Source: WHTB01 sp050699035 (GTDB taxonomy: Bacteria; Actinomycetota; Actinomycetes; Propionibacteriales; Nocardioidaceae). Taken from it: a stretch of DNA of 12,358 bases. Below, in pieces: positions 7,280 to 12,358 of this stretch (within the stretch, counting starts at the first letter, position 1; each line of letters opens with the position of its first letter). The stretch is from the NCBI GenBank assembly GCA_050699035.1, contig JBOHDE010000111.1:1-12358 (forward strand), read 5' to 3'. A program made the translations under genes and the position numbers. The notes under the pieces were generated by a model. That model was not told the DNA's origin. It saw only the letters and a list, made by a program, of their open reading frames with translations, and ran no database searches.

Positions 7280-8062
7280 ATGGCGGCATCCACACAGACG
7301 TCCACCGCGACGTCCACCCAGCTCGCGGCCCTGACCCCGCTCGAGCAGTTGCGGGCCGGCCGGATGCCCCGGCGCCTCACCCAGCTGATGGTCGGGCTGT
7401 CGCTGTACGCCGTGTCGATGGCGATGATGATCCGCAGCCAGCTCGGACTCGACCCGTGGGACGTCTTCCACTACGGCGTGGCCGAGCACGTGCCGCTCAG
7501 CTTCGGCATGGTCGTGATCGTGGTCGGCGTCGTCGTACTGCTGCTCTGGGTGCCGCTGCGGCAATGGCCCGGGCTCGGCACGATCGCGAACGCCGTCGTG
7601 ATCGGCGTCGTCACCGACCTGACGCTGGCGGTGCTCGAGACGCCGCAGTCGCTGTGGGCGCGAGCGGCGCTGCTGGTCGGTGGAGTCGTGGCCAACGGCC
7701 TGGCCGGCGCGATGTACATCGGCAGCCAGCTCGGGCCGGGACCACGCGACGGGCTGATGACCGGCCTGGTCCGGCGGACCGGGTGGAGCATCCGGCTGGT
7801 GCGTACGTCGATCGAAGTGACGGTGCTCGCGGTCGGCTGGCTGATGGGCGGCGTGGTCGGCATCGGCACGGTGCTGTACGCCCTGGGCATCGGGCCGCTG
7901 GTGCAGGTCTTCCTGCCCCGGCTGGTCGTGCCGGTCGACGTCCAGCGGGCCAGGCGTACGGCATCGGGCGAGGCTCAGCGTCGGGTGGCGACCACCACGG
8001 CGGCGTCGGAGGCCACCATCACCTCGACCGAGGTGAACCGCTCGTCGGTCAGCCACTGCTGA
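7280..8062 (+). CDS. YczE-like integral membrane protein (YitT/YczE group)
   Basis: The product has 260 residues and about five or six hydrophobic segments (roughly 33-51, 74-92, 100-118, 128-147, 173-195 and 197-213). It carries the two landmarks I associate with YczE-type proteins: GLDPWDVFHYG (56-66) and GPGPRDGLMTGL (152-163). It would lie in the cytoplasmic membrane. Molecular function is not established for this family, although transport is often suggested. The ATG has GGAGG at 7266-7270. It is divergent from the MocR-type gene and is its likely target. The last ~29 residues (from 232) are polar and read antisense through the end of the convergent methyltransferase gene. The real core probably ends near residue 225, with the tail a by-product of a lost stop codon. 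Confidence 0.85.
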   Translation: MAASTQTSTATSTQLAALTPLEQLRAGRMPRRLTQLMVGLSLYAVSMAMMIRSQLGLDPWDVFHYGVAEHVPLSFGMVVIVVGVVVLLLWVPLRQWPGLGTIANAVVIGVVTDLTLAVLETPQSLWARAALLVGGVVANGLAGAMYIGSQLGPGPRDGLMTGLVRRTGWSIRLVRTSIEVTVLAVGWLMGGVVGIGTVLYALGIGPLVQVFLPRLVVPVDVQRARRTASGEAQRRVATTTAASEATITSTEVNRSSVSHC

Positions 8063-8541
8063 CGCACGACGTCGACGCGGCCTTCGTAGATCGGCGGCCA
8101 GCCGGCGCACGGGGTGAAGTCGTCGAGCACCGCGATGCCTCCCGGCTCGAGCAGCTCGGTCACCCGGTCGGGCCCGCTCTGCTTGATCTCGCGGACGTCG
8201 AGGAACAGCAGGGAGAACGGCGCGTAGTCCTGCAAGGTCGTCCAGTCAGCGGGCAGCACCTCGACCCGGTCGTCGTCGTCGAAGATCTCGCTGACCTTCT
8301 CGGCCAGCGCGTGGTCGAGCTCGGCGGTGACGATGTGCGCGTCGCCGCGGATCCCACTGCTCAGCCAGGCGGACCCCACTCCGCAGCCGGTGCCGCACTC
8401 GGCCAACGTGCCGGCGCGGGTGGCCGCCAACGTGGCGAGCAGCCGGCCTGTCTCGTGCCGGGTCGAGGAGAAGAAGCCCTCGCGGCGCGACAGGTCGAGC
8501 GCACGGCTCACGCGATCAGGTAGTTCCGGAGGAGCGCTCAC
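7975..8541 (-). CDS. Class I SAM-dependent methyltransferase (O-methyltransferase-like)
   Basis: This 188-residue protein shows the SAM-binding Rossmann motif ECGTGCGVGSAWL starting at E48. The next strand carries the acidic ribose-binding residue (VTAELD, E74), and a later LFLDVRE strand (D115) is followed by EPGGIAVLDD (132-141). This order resembles small bacterial O-methyltransferases of the catechol-OMT type, including an aspartate pair where metal ligands often lie. The substrate is unknown. The GTG start at 8539-8541 has only a weak upstream purine stretch. CAGACT ends 6 nt before it on the minus strand, so a leaderless start is possible. Its 3' end overlaps the end of the convergent yczE gene by 88 bp. 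Its substrate cannot be guessed from the neighbours. Confidence 0.85.
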   Translation of the reverse strand: MSAPPELPDRVSRALDLSRREGFFSSTRHETGRLLATLAATRAGTLAECGTGCGVGSAWLSSGIRGDAHIVTAELDHALAEKVSEIFDDDDRVEVLPADWTTLQDYAPFSLLFLDVREIKQSGPDRVTELLEPGGIAVLDDFTPCAGWPPIYEGRVDVVRQQWLTDERFTSVEVMVASDAAVVVATRR

Positions 8542-8559
8542 CCGCCGAGTCTGTCACAG

Positions 8560-8607
8560 GACCGGACGCGCCCTATGTGTCTCGTGATCCGAGACGTCCG
8601 GTCTTTT
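8560..8607. repeat. Nested inverted repeat followed by TTTT
   Basis: GACCGGAC (8560-8567) pairs with GTCCGGTC (8596-8603). Inside it, GTCTCG (8579-8584) pairs with CGAGAC (8590-8595) around a 5-nt loop. The two right-hand arms are adjacent and the two left-hand arms are separated by 11 nt. TTTT follows on the + strand (8604-8607). It lies between the methyltransferase start and the promoter at 8611. It could be a terminator for rightward read-through, or an operator at about -50 to -67 relative to that promoter. Confidence 0.55.
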
Positions 8608-8610
8608 CCG

Positions 8611-8639
8611 CTGACACAGCGCTTTGACCGTTTTAGGAT
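8611..8639 (+). promoter_or_regulatory. Sigma-70-type promoter for the second leader peptide unit
   Basis: CTGACA (8611-8616) and TAGGAT (8634-8639) are separated by exactly 17 bp, and each differs from consensus at only one or two positions. This is the best promoter match in the window. Initiation about 7 nt downstream, near A8646, would place the ATG at 8649 within 0-3 nt of the 5' end, so translation of the leader would be leaderless or nearly so. Confidence 0.75.
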
Positions 8640-8648
8640 GGTCCCATC

Positions 8649-8696
8649 ATGCGGAGCTTCGTCGTAATTCTTAGCTGCCGCGGCGGGGCCTCCTAA
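8649..8696 (+). CDS. BCAA-rich leader peptide (MRSFVVILSCRGGAS)
   Basis: This 15-codon ORF starts with ATG 3-9 nt after a strong promoter and ends with TAA at 8694-8696. Codons 5-8 encode Val-Val-Ile-Leu, all three branched-chain amino acids in a row. Codons 7-8 are ATT and CTT, which are rare in this G/C-ending background, as expected of control codons. No Shine-Dalgarno is present. The 3' third of the ORF forms the 5' arm of a strong hairpin. This is the layout of an amino-acid attenuator. Leader-controlled leuA genes are known in Actinobacteria, but no leuA lies downstream here. The next ORF is the 40-residue gene at 8893, with leuB at 9174. Expression of the peptide itself is inferred. 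Confidence 0.72.
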   Translation: MRSFVVILSCRGGAS

Positions 8697-8715
8697 GGCC
8701 GACACCCTGCCGCGG
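8678..8715 (+). promoter_or_regulatory. Attenuator-like hairpin over the leader stop codon
   Basis: CCGCGGCGGGG (8678-8688) pairs with CCCTGCCGCGG (8705-8715) over 11 bp with one G-U pair. Alternatively, GGCC at 8687-8690 can pair with GGCC at 8697-8700 inside it. The 5' arm is the Cys-Arg-Gly-Gly-Ala part of the leader ORF, and the TAA lies in the loop region. A ribosome finishing the leader would melt this structure, while one stalled on Val/Ile/Leu would leave it intact. No T-tract follows directly, so the effect could be on translation, on RNA stability or on a downstream alternative fold. Confidence 0.65.
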
Positions 8716-8892
8716 AGTCTCGGCGTTGGCCGTCCGCTGGTAGCCCGGTGAGAGTATCCGCACTTCGATCTGTTGATCTCTTCCCGCGACATCCATCTCC
8801 CGTGAGACCCACGGTGCGAGAGGCGTAGTTCGCCTCCGGCGGAGCTCCGGACCACCAACTCGCTGTACCTATGCACTGTGGAGTGATCACCG
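8716..8892 (+). other. Untranslated stretch between leader peptide and small ORF
   Basis: This 177-nt stretch is less G/C-rich than the flanking genes and shows no convincing coding frame. It contains GAGGCG-TAGTT-CGCCTC (8820-8836), a perfect 6-bp hairpin, then CCGG and GGAGCTCC palindromic bits (8837-8851). The GTGGAG Shine-Dalgarno of the small ORF is at 8878-8883. It probably forms the rest of a structured leader RNA. I see no intrinsic terminator with a T-tract in it. Confidence 0.45.
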
Positions 8893-9015
8893 ATGTACGA
8901 GATGTATCCGGACTGGGGTCCGACCCGCCGCGAGGTCGACGAGAAGGCGCGCGAGGCCGTCCAGGTCTCGCTCGACCTGCGCGACAACGGTGGCGAGCGC
9001 CCCGACGACAACTGA
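8893..9015 (+). CDS. Small acidic/charged protein of 40 residues, unknown function
   Basis: ATG at 8893 opens a 40-codon frame ending in TGA at 9013-9015. A plausible Shine-Dalgarno, GTGGAG (8878-8883), stands 9 nt upstream. Third positions are mostly G or C, as in the neighbouring genes and unlike the stretch just before it. The protein begins MYEMYPDWGP. Residues 12-31 are likely helical and amphipathic (REVDEKAREAVQVSLDLRD). It ends in a short charged tail (NGGERPDDN). It has no signal peptide, membrane segment or cysteine. I do not recognise the family. It is the first ORF after the second BCAA leader and is followed by a strong terminator, so it may be the only gene that leader controls. 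A second in-frame ATG three codons in is an alternative start. Confidence 0.6.
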   Translation: MYEMYPDWGPTRREVDEKAREAVQVSLDLRDNGGERPDDN

Positions 9016-9077
9016 GCGACGACTGGGCGATAACTGGGCGCCGCGCACGGCGTCAATCCACTCGGGTCCCACCTACC

Positions 9078-9118
9078 CGGGCGGGGCTGTTCGATCGGGG
9101 GACGAACAGCCCCGCCCG
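9078..9118 (+). terminator. Strong hairpin terminator, 16-bp perfect stem
   Basis: CGGGCGGGGCTGTTCG (9078-9093) and CGAACAGCCCCGCCCG (9103-9118) pair perfectly over 16 bp around a 9-nt loop. It has no T-tract, as is frequent in high-GC Actinobacteria. It stands 62 nt after the small ORF and 55 nt before leuB, so it should separate the two transcripts, at least in part. Confidence 0.85.
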
Positions 9119-9161
9119 TCCACATCGCAGGACTGGGCACTCGTCATTCGAGACGGCGTCC

Positions 9162-9167
9162 TAGGCT
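9162..9167 (+). promoter_or_regulatory. -10 box of leuB (leaderless type)
   Basis: TAGGCT fits TANNNT and ends exactly 6 nt before the leuB ATG, so transcription would start at or next to the start codon. No clear -35 is visible at 17-18 nt spacing. The only purine run before the ATG (CGAGG, ending at 9172) is too close to act as a normal Shine-Dalgarno. Confidence 0.5.
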
Positions 9168-9173
9168 CGAGGC

Positions 9174-10232
9174 ATGGCAACCACCTACCGACTGGCCGTC
9201 GTACCCGGTGACGGGATCGGCCCCGAGGTCACCGACGAGGCCCGCAAGGTCCTCGACGTGGTGTCCGCTGCCCATGACGTCAAGTTCGAGCCGGTCGAGT
9301 ACGACTTGGGCGCCCGCCGCTGGCACGCGAGTGGTGAGACGCTGCCCGACGAGGTGCTCGACGAGATCCGGGGGGCCGACGCGATCCTGCTCGGCGCGGT
9401 CGGCGACCCGTCGGTGCCGTCCGGTGTGCTCGAACGCGGGCTGCTGCTGCGCCTGCGGTTCGAGCTCGACCACTACGTCAACCTGCGTCCGGCCCGGCTC
9501 TACCCCGGCGTGCGCTCGCCGCTGGCCGAACCCGGAGACGTCGACTTCGTGGTGGTCCGTGAGGGCACCGAGGGCCCGTACGTCGGCAACGGCGGTGCGG
9601 TCCGGGTCGGCACTCCGAACGAGATCGCGACCGAGGTCAGCGTCAACACGGCGTTCGGGGTGGAGCGGGTCGTGCGCGACGCCTTCGCCCGGGCCGCCGC
9701 CCGGCCGCGCAAGAAGCTCACCCTCGTGCACAAGAACAACGTGCTCGTCCATGCCGGCCACCTGTGGACCCGGGTCACCGAGGCGGTGGCCGCGGACTTC
9801 CCGGACGTCAGCGTCGACTACCTCCACGTGGACGCCGCGACGATCTTCCTCGCCACCGACCCCGCCCGCTTCGACGTCATCGTCACCGACAACCTCTTCG
9901 GCGATATCGTCACCGACCTGGCCGCCGCGATCGCGGGCGGGATCGGGCTGGCCGCGAGCGGCAACATCAACCCCGACCGCACCGCGCCGAGCATGTTCGA
10001 GCCGGTGCACGGGTCGGCCCCCGACATCGCCGGGCAGGCCAAGGCCGACCCGACCGCGGCGATCCTGTCGGCAGCGCTGCTGCTCGACCATCTCGGGCTG
10101 GCCGAGGCCGCCCGGACCGTCGAGGACGCGGTCGCGGCTGACCTGGCCGGCCGTGGCGGCGCCCCGCGCCGTACGCCGGAGATCGGCGACGCCATCGCGC
10201 AGCGGTTGGGCAGCCGGGGTTCCTTGCCCTGA
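9174..10232 (+). CDS. leuB: 3-isopropylmalate dehydrogenase
   Basis: LeuB oxidatively decarboxylates 3-isopropylmalate with NAD+ and Mg2+/Mn2+ to 2-oxoisocaproate, the last leucine-specific step before transamination. The 352-residue protein opens with PGDGIGPEV (11-19) and shows REGTEGPYVGNGG from R129. K187 in VHKNN is a conserved active-site lysine. The family signature NLFGDIVTDLAAAIAGGIGL starts at N240, with metal ligands D244 and D248. FEPVHGSAPDIAG then forms part of the NAD pocket. Related tartrate or isocitrate dehydrogenases share this fold, but the length, motifs and linkage to ilv genes favour LeuB. The start appears leaderless. ilvE follows 28 bp later in the same direction, and the two may be cotranscribed. 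Confidence 0.94.
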   Translation: MATTYRLAVVPGDGIGPEVTDEARKVLDVVSAAHDVKFEPVEYDLGARRWHASGETLPDEVLDEIRGADAILLGAVGDPSVPSGVLERGLLLRLRFELDHYVNLRPARLYPGVRSPLAEPGDVDFVVVREGTEGPYVGNGGAVRVGTPNEIATEVSVNTAFGVERVVRDAFARAAARPRKKLTLVHKNNVLVHAGHLWTRVTEAVAADFPDVSVDYLHVDAATIFLATDPARFDVIVTDNLFGDIVTDLAAAIAGGIGLAASGNINPDRTAPSMFEPVHGSAPDIAGQAKADPTAAILSAALLLDHLGLAEAARTVEDAVAADLAGRGGAPRRTPEIGDAIAQRLGSRGSLP

Positions 10233-10254
10233 GCCGCGATCCGTGGGCTAACGT
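10224..10254 (+). promoter_or_regulatory. Possible leaderless promoter of ilvE
   Basis: TAACGT (10249-10254) fits TANNNT and ends exactly 6 nt before the ilvE ATG. TTGCCC (10224-10229), overlapping the end of leuB, is a fair -35, but its 19-nt spacer is long. No Shine-Dalgarno precedes the ATG. ilvE may thus be expressed both from this promoter and by read-through from leuB. Confidence 0.5.
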
Positions 10255-10260
10255 GCGCTC

Positions 10261-11370
10261 ATGACCGACGCCGTCACCGACACCGTTGCGGGCCTCTCGT
10301 TCGAGGTCGTCCCCACCACCACGCCGACGCCGGCGAAGCGCCGCGACGAGGTGCTCTCCGATCCGGGATTCGGGGTGCACTTCACCGACCACATGGTCGT
10401 CGTCGAGTGGACGCCCGACCAGGGCTGGCACGACGCGCAGGTGCGCGCGTACGGCCCGTTCCAGGTCGACCCCGCGACGGCGGTGCTGCACTACGCCCAG
10501 GAGATCTTCGAGGGCATGAAAGCCTACCGGCACGCCGACGGCTCGGTCTGGAGCTTCCGCCCGGACGCCAACGCCACCCGGTTCCGGCGCTCCGCGGCCC
10601 GGATGGCGTTGCCGGAGCTGCCAGAGGACGCCTTCGTGGCCGCGGTCGAGGGCCTGGTCAGGACCGACCGCGACTGGGTGCCGACCGGTGGCGAGAGCAG
10701 CCTGTACCTGCGTCCGTTCATGTTCGCCTCCGAGGTGTTCCTCGGCGTACGTCCTGCCAAGCATGTGACCTTCTGTGTGATCGCCTCGCCCGCCGGCGCG
10801 TACTTCCCGGGCGGGGTGAAGCCGGTGTCGATCTGGCTCAGCGAGGACTACTCCCGGGTCGCTCCCGGCGGCACCGGCGCGGCCAAGTGCGGCGGCAACT
10901 ACGCAGCCAGCCTGCTCCCGCAGCAGCAGGCGATCGACAACGGGTGCGACCAGGTGGCGTTCCTCGACGCGGCCGAGCGCCGCTGGGTGGAGGAGCTCGG
11001 CGGGATGAACCTCTACTTCGTCCACGCCGACGGGCACATCGTGACCCCGGAGCTCGGCGGGACCATCCTCGAAGGGATCACCCGGTCCTCGGTGCTCGAG
11101 CTGGCCGAGTCCCTCGGGCACAAGGTGGAGGAGCGCCGCGTCGACATCGCCGAGTGGCGCGACGGGGTGGCCGGCGGCGACATCAGCGAGGTCTTCGCGT
11201 GTGGCACGGCCGCCGTGATCACGCCGGTCGGCAGCCTGCGCTGGGACGGCGGCGAGGTCAGTGGGGGCGCCGAGGCCGGCGAGGTCACCACGCGGATCCG
11301 CCAGACCCTGCTCGACCTTCAGTACGGCCGGATCGAGGACACGCACGGCTGGATGCACCGCATCTGCTGA
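10261..11370 (+). CDS. ilvE: Branched-chain amino acid aminotransferase
   Basis: IlvE transfers an amino group from glutamate to the 2-oxo acids of valine, isoleucine and leucine, the common last step of the three pathways. It is a cytoplasmic PLP enzyme of fold type IV. The 369-residue length matches the BCAT II-like form of Actinobacteria. Visible marks are YAQEIFEGMKAYR, the FRPDANATRF segment, YLRPFMFASE and the Schiff-base lysine K209 in GAAKCGGNYAASLLPQ. The signature ELGGMNLYFV and the late CGTAAVITPVG phosphate-binding loop follow. It lies 28 bp after leuB and appears to start leaderless. Its stop codon is 25 nt before the downstream kinase start. Confidence 0.96.
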   Translation: MTDAVTDTVAGLSFEVVPTTTPTPAKRRDEVLSDPGFGVHFTDHMVVVEWTPDQGWHDAQVRAYGPFQVDPATAVLHYAQEIFEGMKAYRHADGSVWSFRPDANATRFRRSAARMALPELPEDAFVAAVEGLVRTDRDWVPTGGESSLYLRPFMFASEVFLGVRPAKHVTFCVIASPAGAYFPGGVKPVSIWLSEDYSRVAPGGTGAAKCGGNYAASLLPQQQAIDNGCDQVAFLDAAERRWVEELGGMNLYFVHADGHIVTPELGGTILEGITRSSVLELAESLGHKVEERRVDIAEWRDGVAGGDISEVFACGTAAVITPVGSLRWDGGEVSGGAEAGEVTTRIRQTLLDLQYGRIEDTHGWMHRIC

Positions 11371-11382
11371 CCAGCTCCCGGC

Positions 11383-11388
11383 TACCGT
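11383..11388 (+). promoter_or_regulatory. -10-like box before the kinase gene
   Basis: TACCGT fits TANNNT and ends 7 nt before the GTG start codon. The upstream gap is only 25 nt and has no Shine-Dalgarno. The arrangement repeats the leaderless pattern of leuB and ilvE, though no -35 is recognisable. Confidence 0.4.
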
Positions 11389-11395
11389 TGTCCGG

Positions 11396-12358
11396 GTGAC
11401 GACGACACCGGCCCAGTCGGCCGACGCGCCTCGCATCGGCCGATACCAGCTGCTCGCCAAGATCGGCGAGGGCGGCATGGGTGTCGTCCATCTGGCCCGT
11501 GGGCCGCAGGGGGAGCGGGTCGCGCTCAAGGTGCTCCGTGACCACGTAGTCGGTGACGACGAGGGCCGGTCCCGGCTGGCTCGTGAGGTCACCACGTTGC
11601 GTCGCGTCCGCAGCCCGCGCGTCGCCGAGGTGTACGACGCCGACCCGTGGGGAGCGCGGCCGTTCGTCGTCACCCGCTACGTACCCGGTCGGTCCCTGCA
11701 CACGCAGGTGCGAGAGGAGGGGCCGCTGTCCGAGCCCGACCTGCGCCTCCTCGCGCTCGGGCTGAGCGAGGCGCTGGTCGCCGTGCACCGGGCCGGCGTC
11801 CTCCACCGCGACATCAAGCCGAGCAACGTGCTGCTCGAAGGCCGGGCGCCGGTCCTCATCGACTTCGGCCTGGCCAAGCTGAGCGACGACGCCCGGCTGA
11901 CGGTGACCGGGTGGCTGATGGGCACGCCGGGCTACCTCGCCCCTGAGGTTCTGTACGGCGAGGAGCCGACGCCGGCCGCCGACGTGCACGCCTGGGCGGC
12001 CACCGTGGTGTTCGCCGCGAGCGGCGTCTCGCCGTACGGCAGCGGTCCGGCGATGGCGGTGATGGACCGCGCCCGCCGCGGCGAGTACAACGTGTCGGCG
12101 CTGCCCACCGATCTACGGCCGTTGGTCCAGCACAGCCTGTCGCCCGACCCGGCGGGCCGGCCGAGCGCCGCGGAGCTGGCCGCGCGGCTGACCCGGCTGC
12201 AGACCGCCCCGCGGGTCGTCGCTGCGCCGCAGGTGATGACCGCGCCGGTGCAGCGCCCGGCACCGGTGTCTGCCGTGCCGGCGCCGCCTGGCCAGCCGGT
12301 GCTCGCGCCGCCGAAGGCCCAGCCGCCGATGACTCAGCCGCCGATGACTCAGCCGCCG
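11396..12358 (+). CDS. Hanks-type serine/threonine protein kinase, 5' part
   Basis: The frame is open from GTG at 11396 to the window end (321 codons), so the C-terminus is missing. The N-terminal kinase domain (about residues 14-265) is complete: glycine loop KIGEGGMGVVH (G24-G29), ATP lysine K45 in VALKVL, catalytic loop HRDIKPSN (H137-N144, with D139), DFG at 156-158 and APE at 182-184 (GTPGYLAPEV). All key residues are present, so it should be active. After the kinase domain comes a Pro/Ala/Gln-rich linker with QPPMT repeats, typical of cytoplasmic juxtamembrane regions in bacterial kinases. A transmembrane helix and a sensor domain may follow outside the window. It probably signals by phosphorylating cellular proteins, with targets unknown. 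The GTG choice rests on the leaderless -10 spacing and the short distance to the domain. Confidence 0.92.
   Translation, partial: MTTTPAQSADAPRIGRYQLLAKIGEGGMGVVHLARGPQGERVALKVLRDHVVGDDEGRSRLAREVTTLRRVRSPRVAEVYDADPWGARPFVVTRYVPGRSLHTQVREEGPLSEPDLRLLALGLSEALVAVHRAGVLHRDIKPSNVLLEGRAPVLIDFGLAKLSDDARLTVTGWLMGTPGYLAPEVLYGEEPTPAADVHAWAATVVFAASGVSPYGSGPAMAVMDRARRGEYNVSALPTDLRPLVQHSLSPDPAGRPSAAELAARLTRLQTAPRVVAAPQVMTAPVQRPAPVSAVPAPPGQPVLAPPKAQPPMTQPPMTQPP
12320..12358 (+). repeat. Tandem 15-bp repeat encoding Gln-Pro-Pro-Met-Thr
   Basis: The unit CAGCCGCCGATGACT occurs twice exactly (12320-12334 and 12335-12349). A third copy begins at 12350 and is cut by the window edge. It is in frame in the kinase linker from residue 309. 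Exact identity at the DNA level suggests recent slippage or unequal exchange, so linker length may vary between strains. Confidence 0.85.

Noticed and set aside
8748..8828. 26-codon GTG frame in the leader RNA (MRVSALRSVDLFPRHPSPV...)
   Set aside because: It has no Shine-Dalgarno. Its codons (AGA, GTA, TCT, GAT) do not fit the host bias, and it lies in a stretch better explained as structured untranslated RNA.
9016..9077. Imperfect direct repeat of CTGGGCG after the small ORF
   Set aside because: Two short copies in GC-rich spacer DNA are expected by chance and have no clear role.
8538..9140. 200-codon minus-strand frame across the leader and small ORF region
   Set aside because: Low-complexity Arg/Ser-rich translation without motifs. 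It runs antisense to a better-supported promoter, leader peptide and terminator.
1..12358. tRNA, rRNA, CRISPR arrays, insertion sequences or T-box leaders
   Set aside because: I saw no cloverleaf, array of spaced repeats, transposase motif, or T-box core. The two BCAA leaders use peptide codons rather than a T-box fold. Reading by eye could miss a divergent small RNA.

Overview
The window comes from a high-GC Gram-positive (actinobacterial) chromosome. Third codon positions are strongly G/C. Starts are a mix of ATG and GTG. The core is the actinobacterial branched-chain amino acid (BCAA) block ilvB-ilvN-ilvC-serA, with leuB and ilvE further along. Several genes have a -10-like hexamer 6-7 nt before the start codon, the leaderless arrangement common in Actinobacteria. 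A Propionibacteriales/Nocardioidaceae-like host is my best guess, but the sequence alone does not prove it.

Layout. (1) 1-399: the 3' end of a ZIP-like metal transporter gene. (2) 400-627: a leader with a probable promoter, a 12-codon leader peptide carrying Leu-Leu-Val-Val-Ile, and a hairpin plus T6 attenuator. (3) 628-3994: ilvB and ilvN (overlapping by 1 nt) and ilvC. (4) 4110-5699: serA, with C-terminal ASB and ACT regulatory domains. (5) 5712-5778: a 67-bp near-perfect palindrome filling the gap between convergent serA and a MocR regulator gene. (6) 5781-8062: a divergent pair, a MocR/YczR-type GntR-aminotransferase regulator (-) and a YczE-like membrane protein (+). The yczE 3' end overlaps a convergent class I methyltransferase gene (7975-8541, -) by 88 bp. 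(7) 8542-9173: a less GC-rich segment with a nested inverted repeat, a good sigma-70-type promoter, a second BCAA-rich leader peptide (MRSFVVILSCRGGAS) whose stop codon lies inside a strong hairpin, an untranslated stretch, a 40-residue small ORF, and a perfect 16-bp terminator stem. (8) 9174-11370: leuB and ilvE, each with a leaderless-type start. (9) 11396-end: a Hanks-type Ser/Thr protein kinase whose Pro/Gln-rich tail runs off the window.

How it fits together. IlvBN, IlvC and IlvE supply three steps of Val/Ile/Leu synthesis. LeuB supplies one leucine-specific step, and SerA starts serine synthesis. Control appears to be layered: a BCAA-codon attenuator before ilvB, ACT-domain feedback in IlvN and SerA, and a second, orphan-looking BCAA leader between the methyltransferase gene and leuB. 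That second leader is the least explained part of the window. Its transcript appears to contain only the leader peptide and a 40-residue small protein before it meets the terminator, although read-through into leuB is possible.
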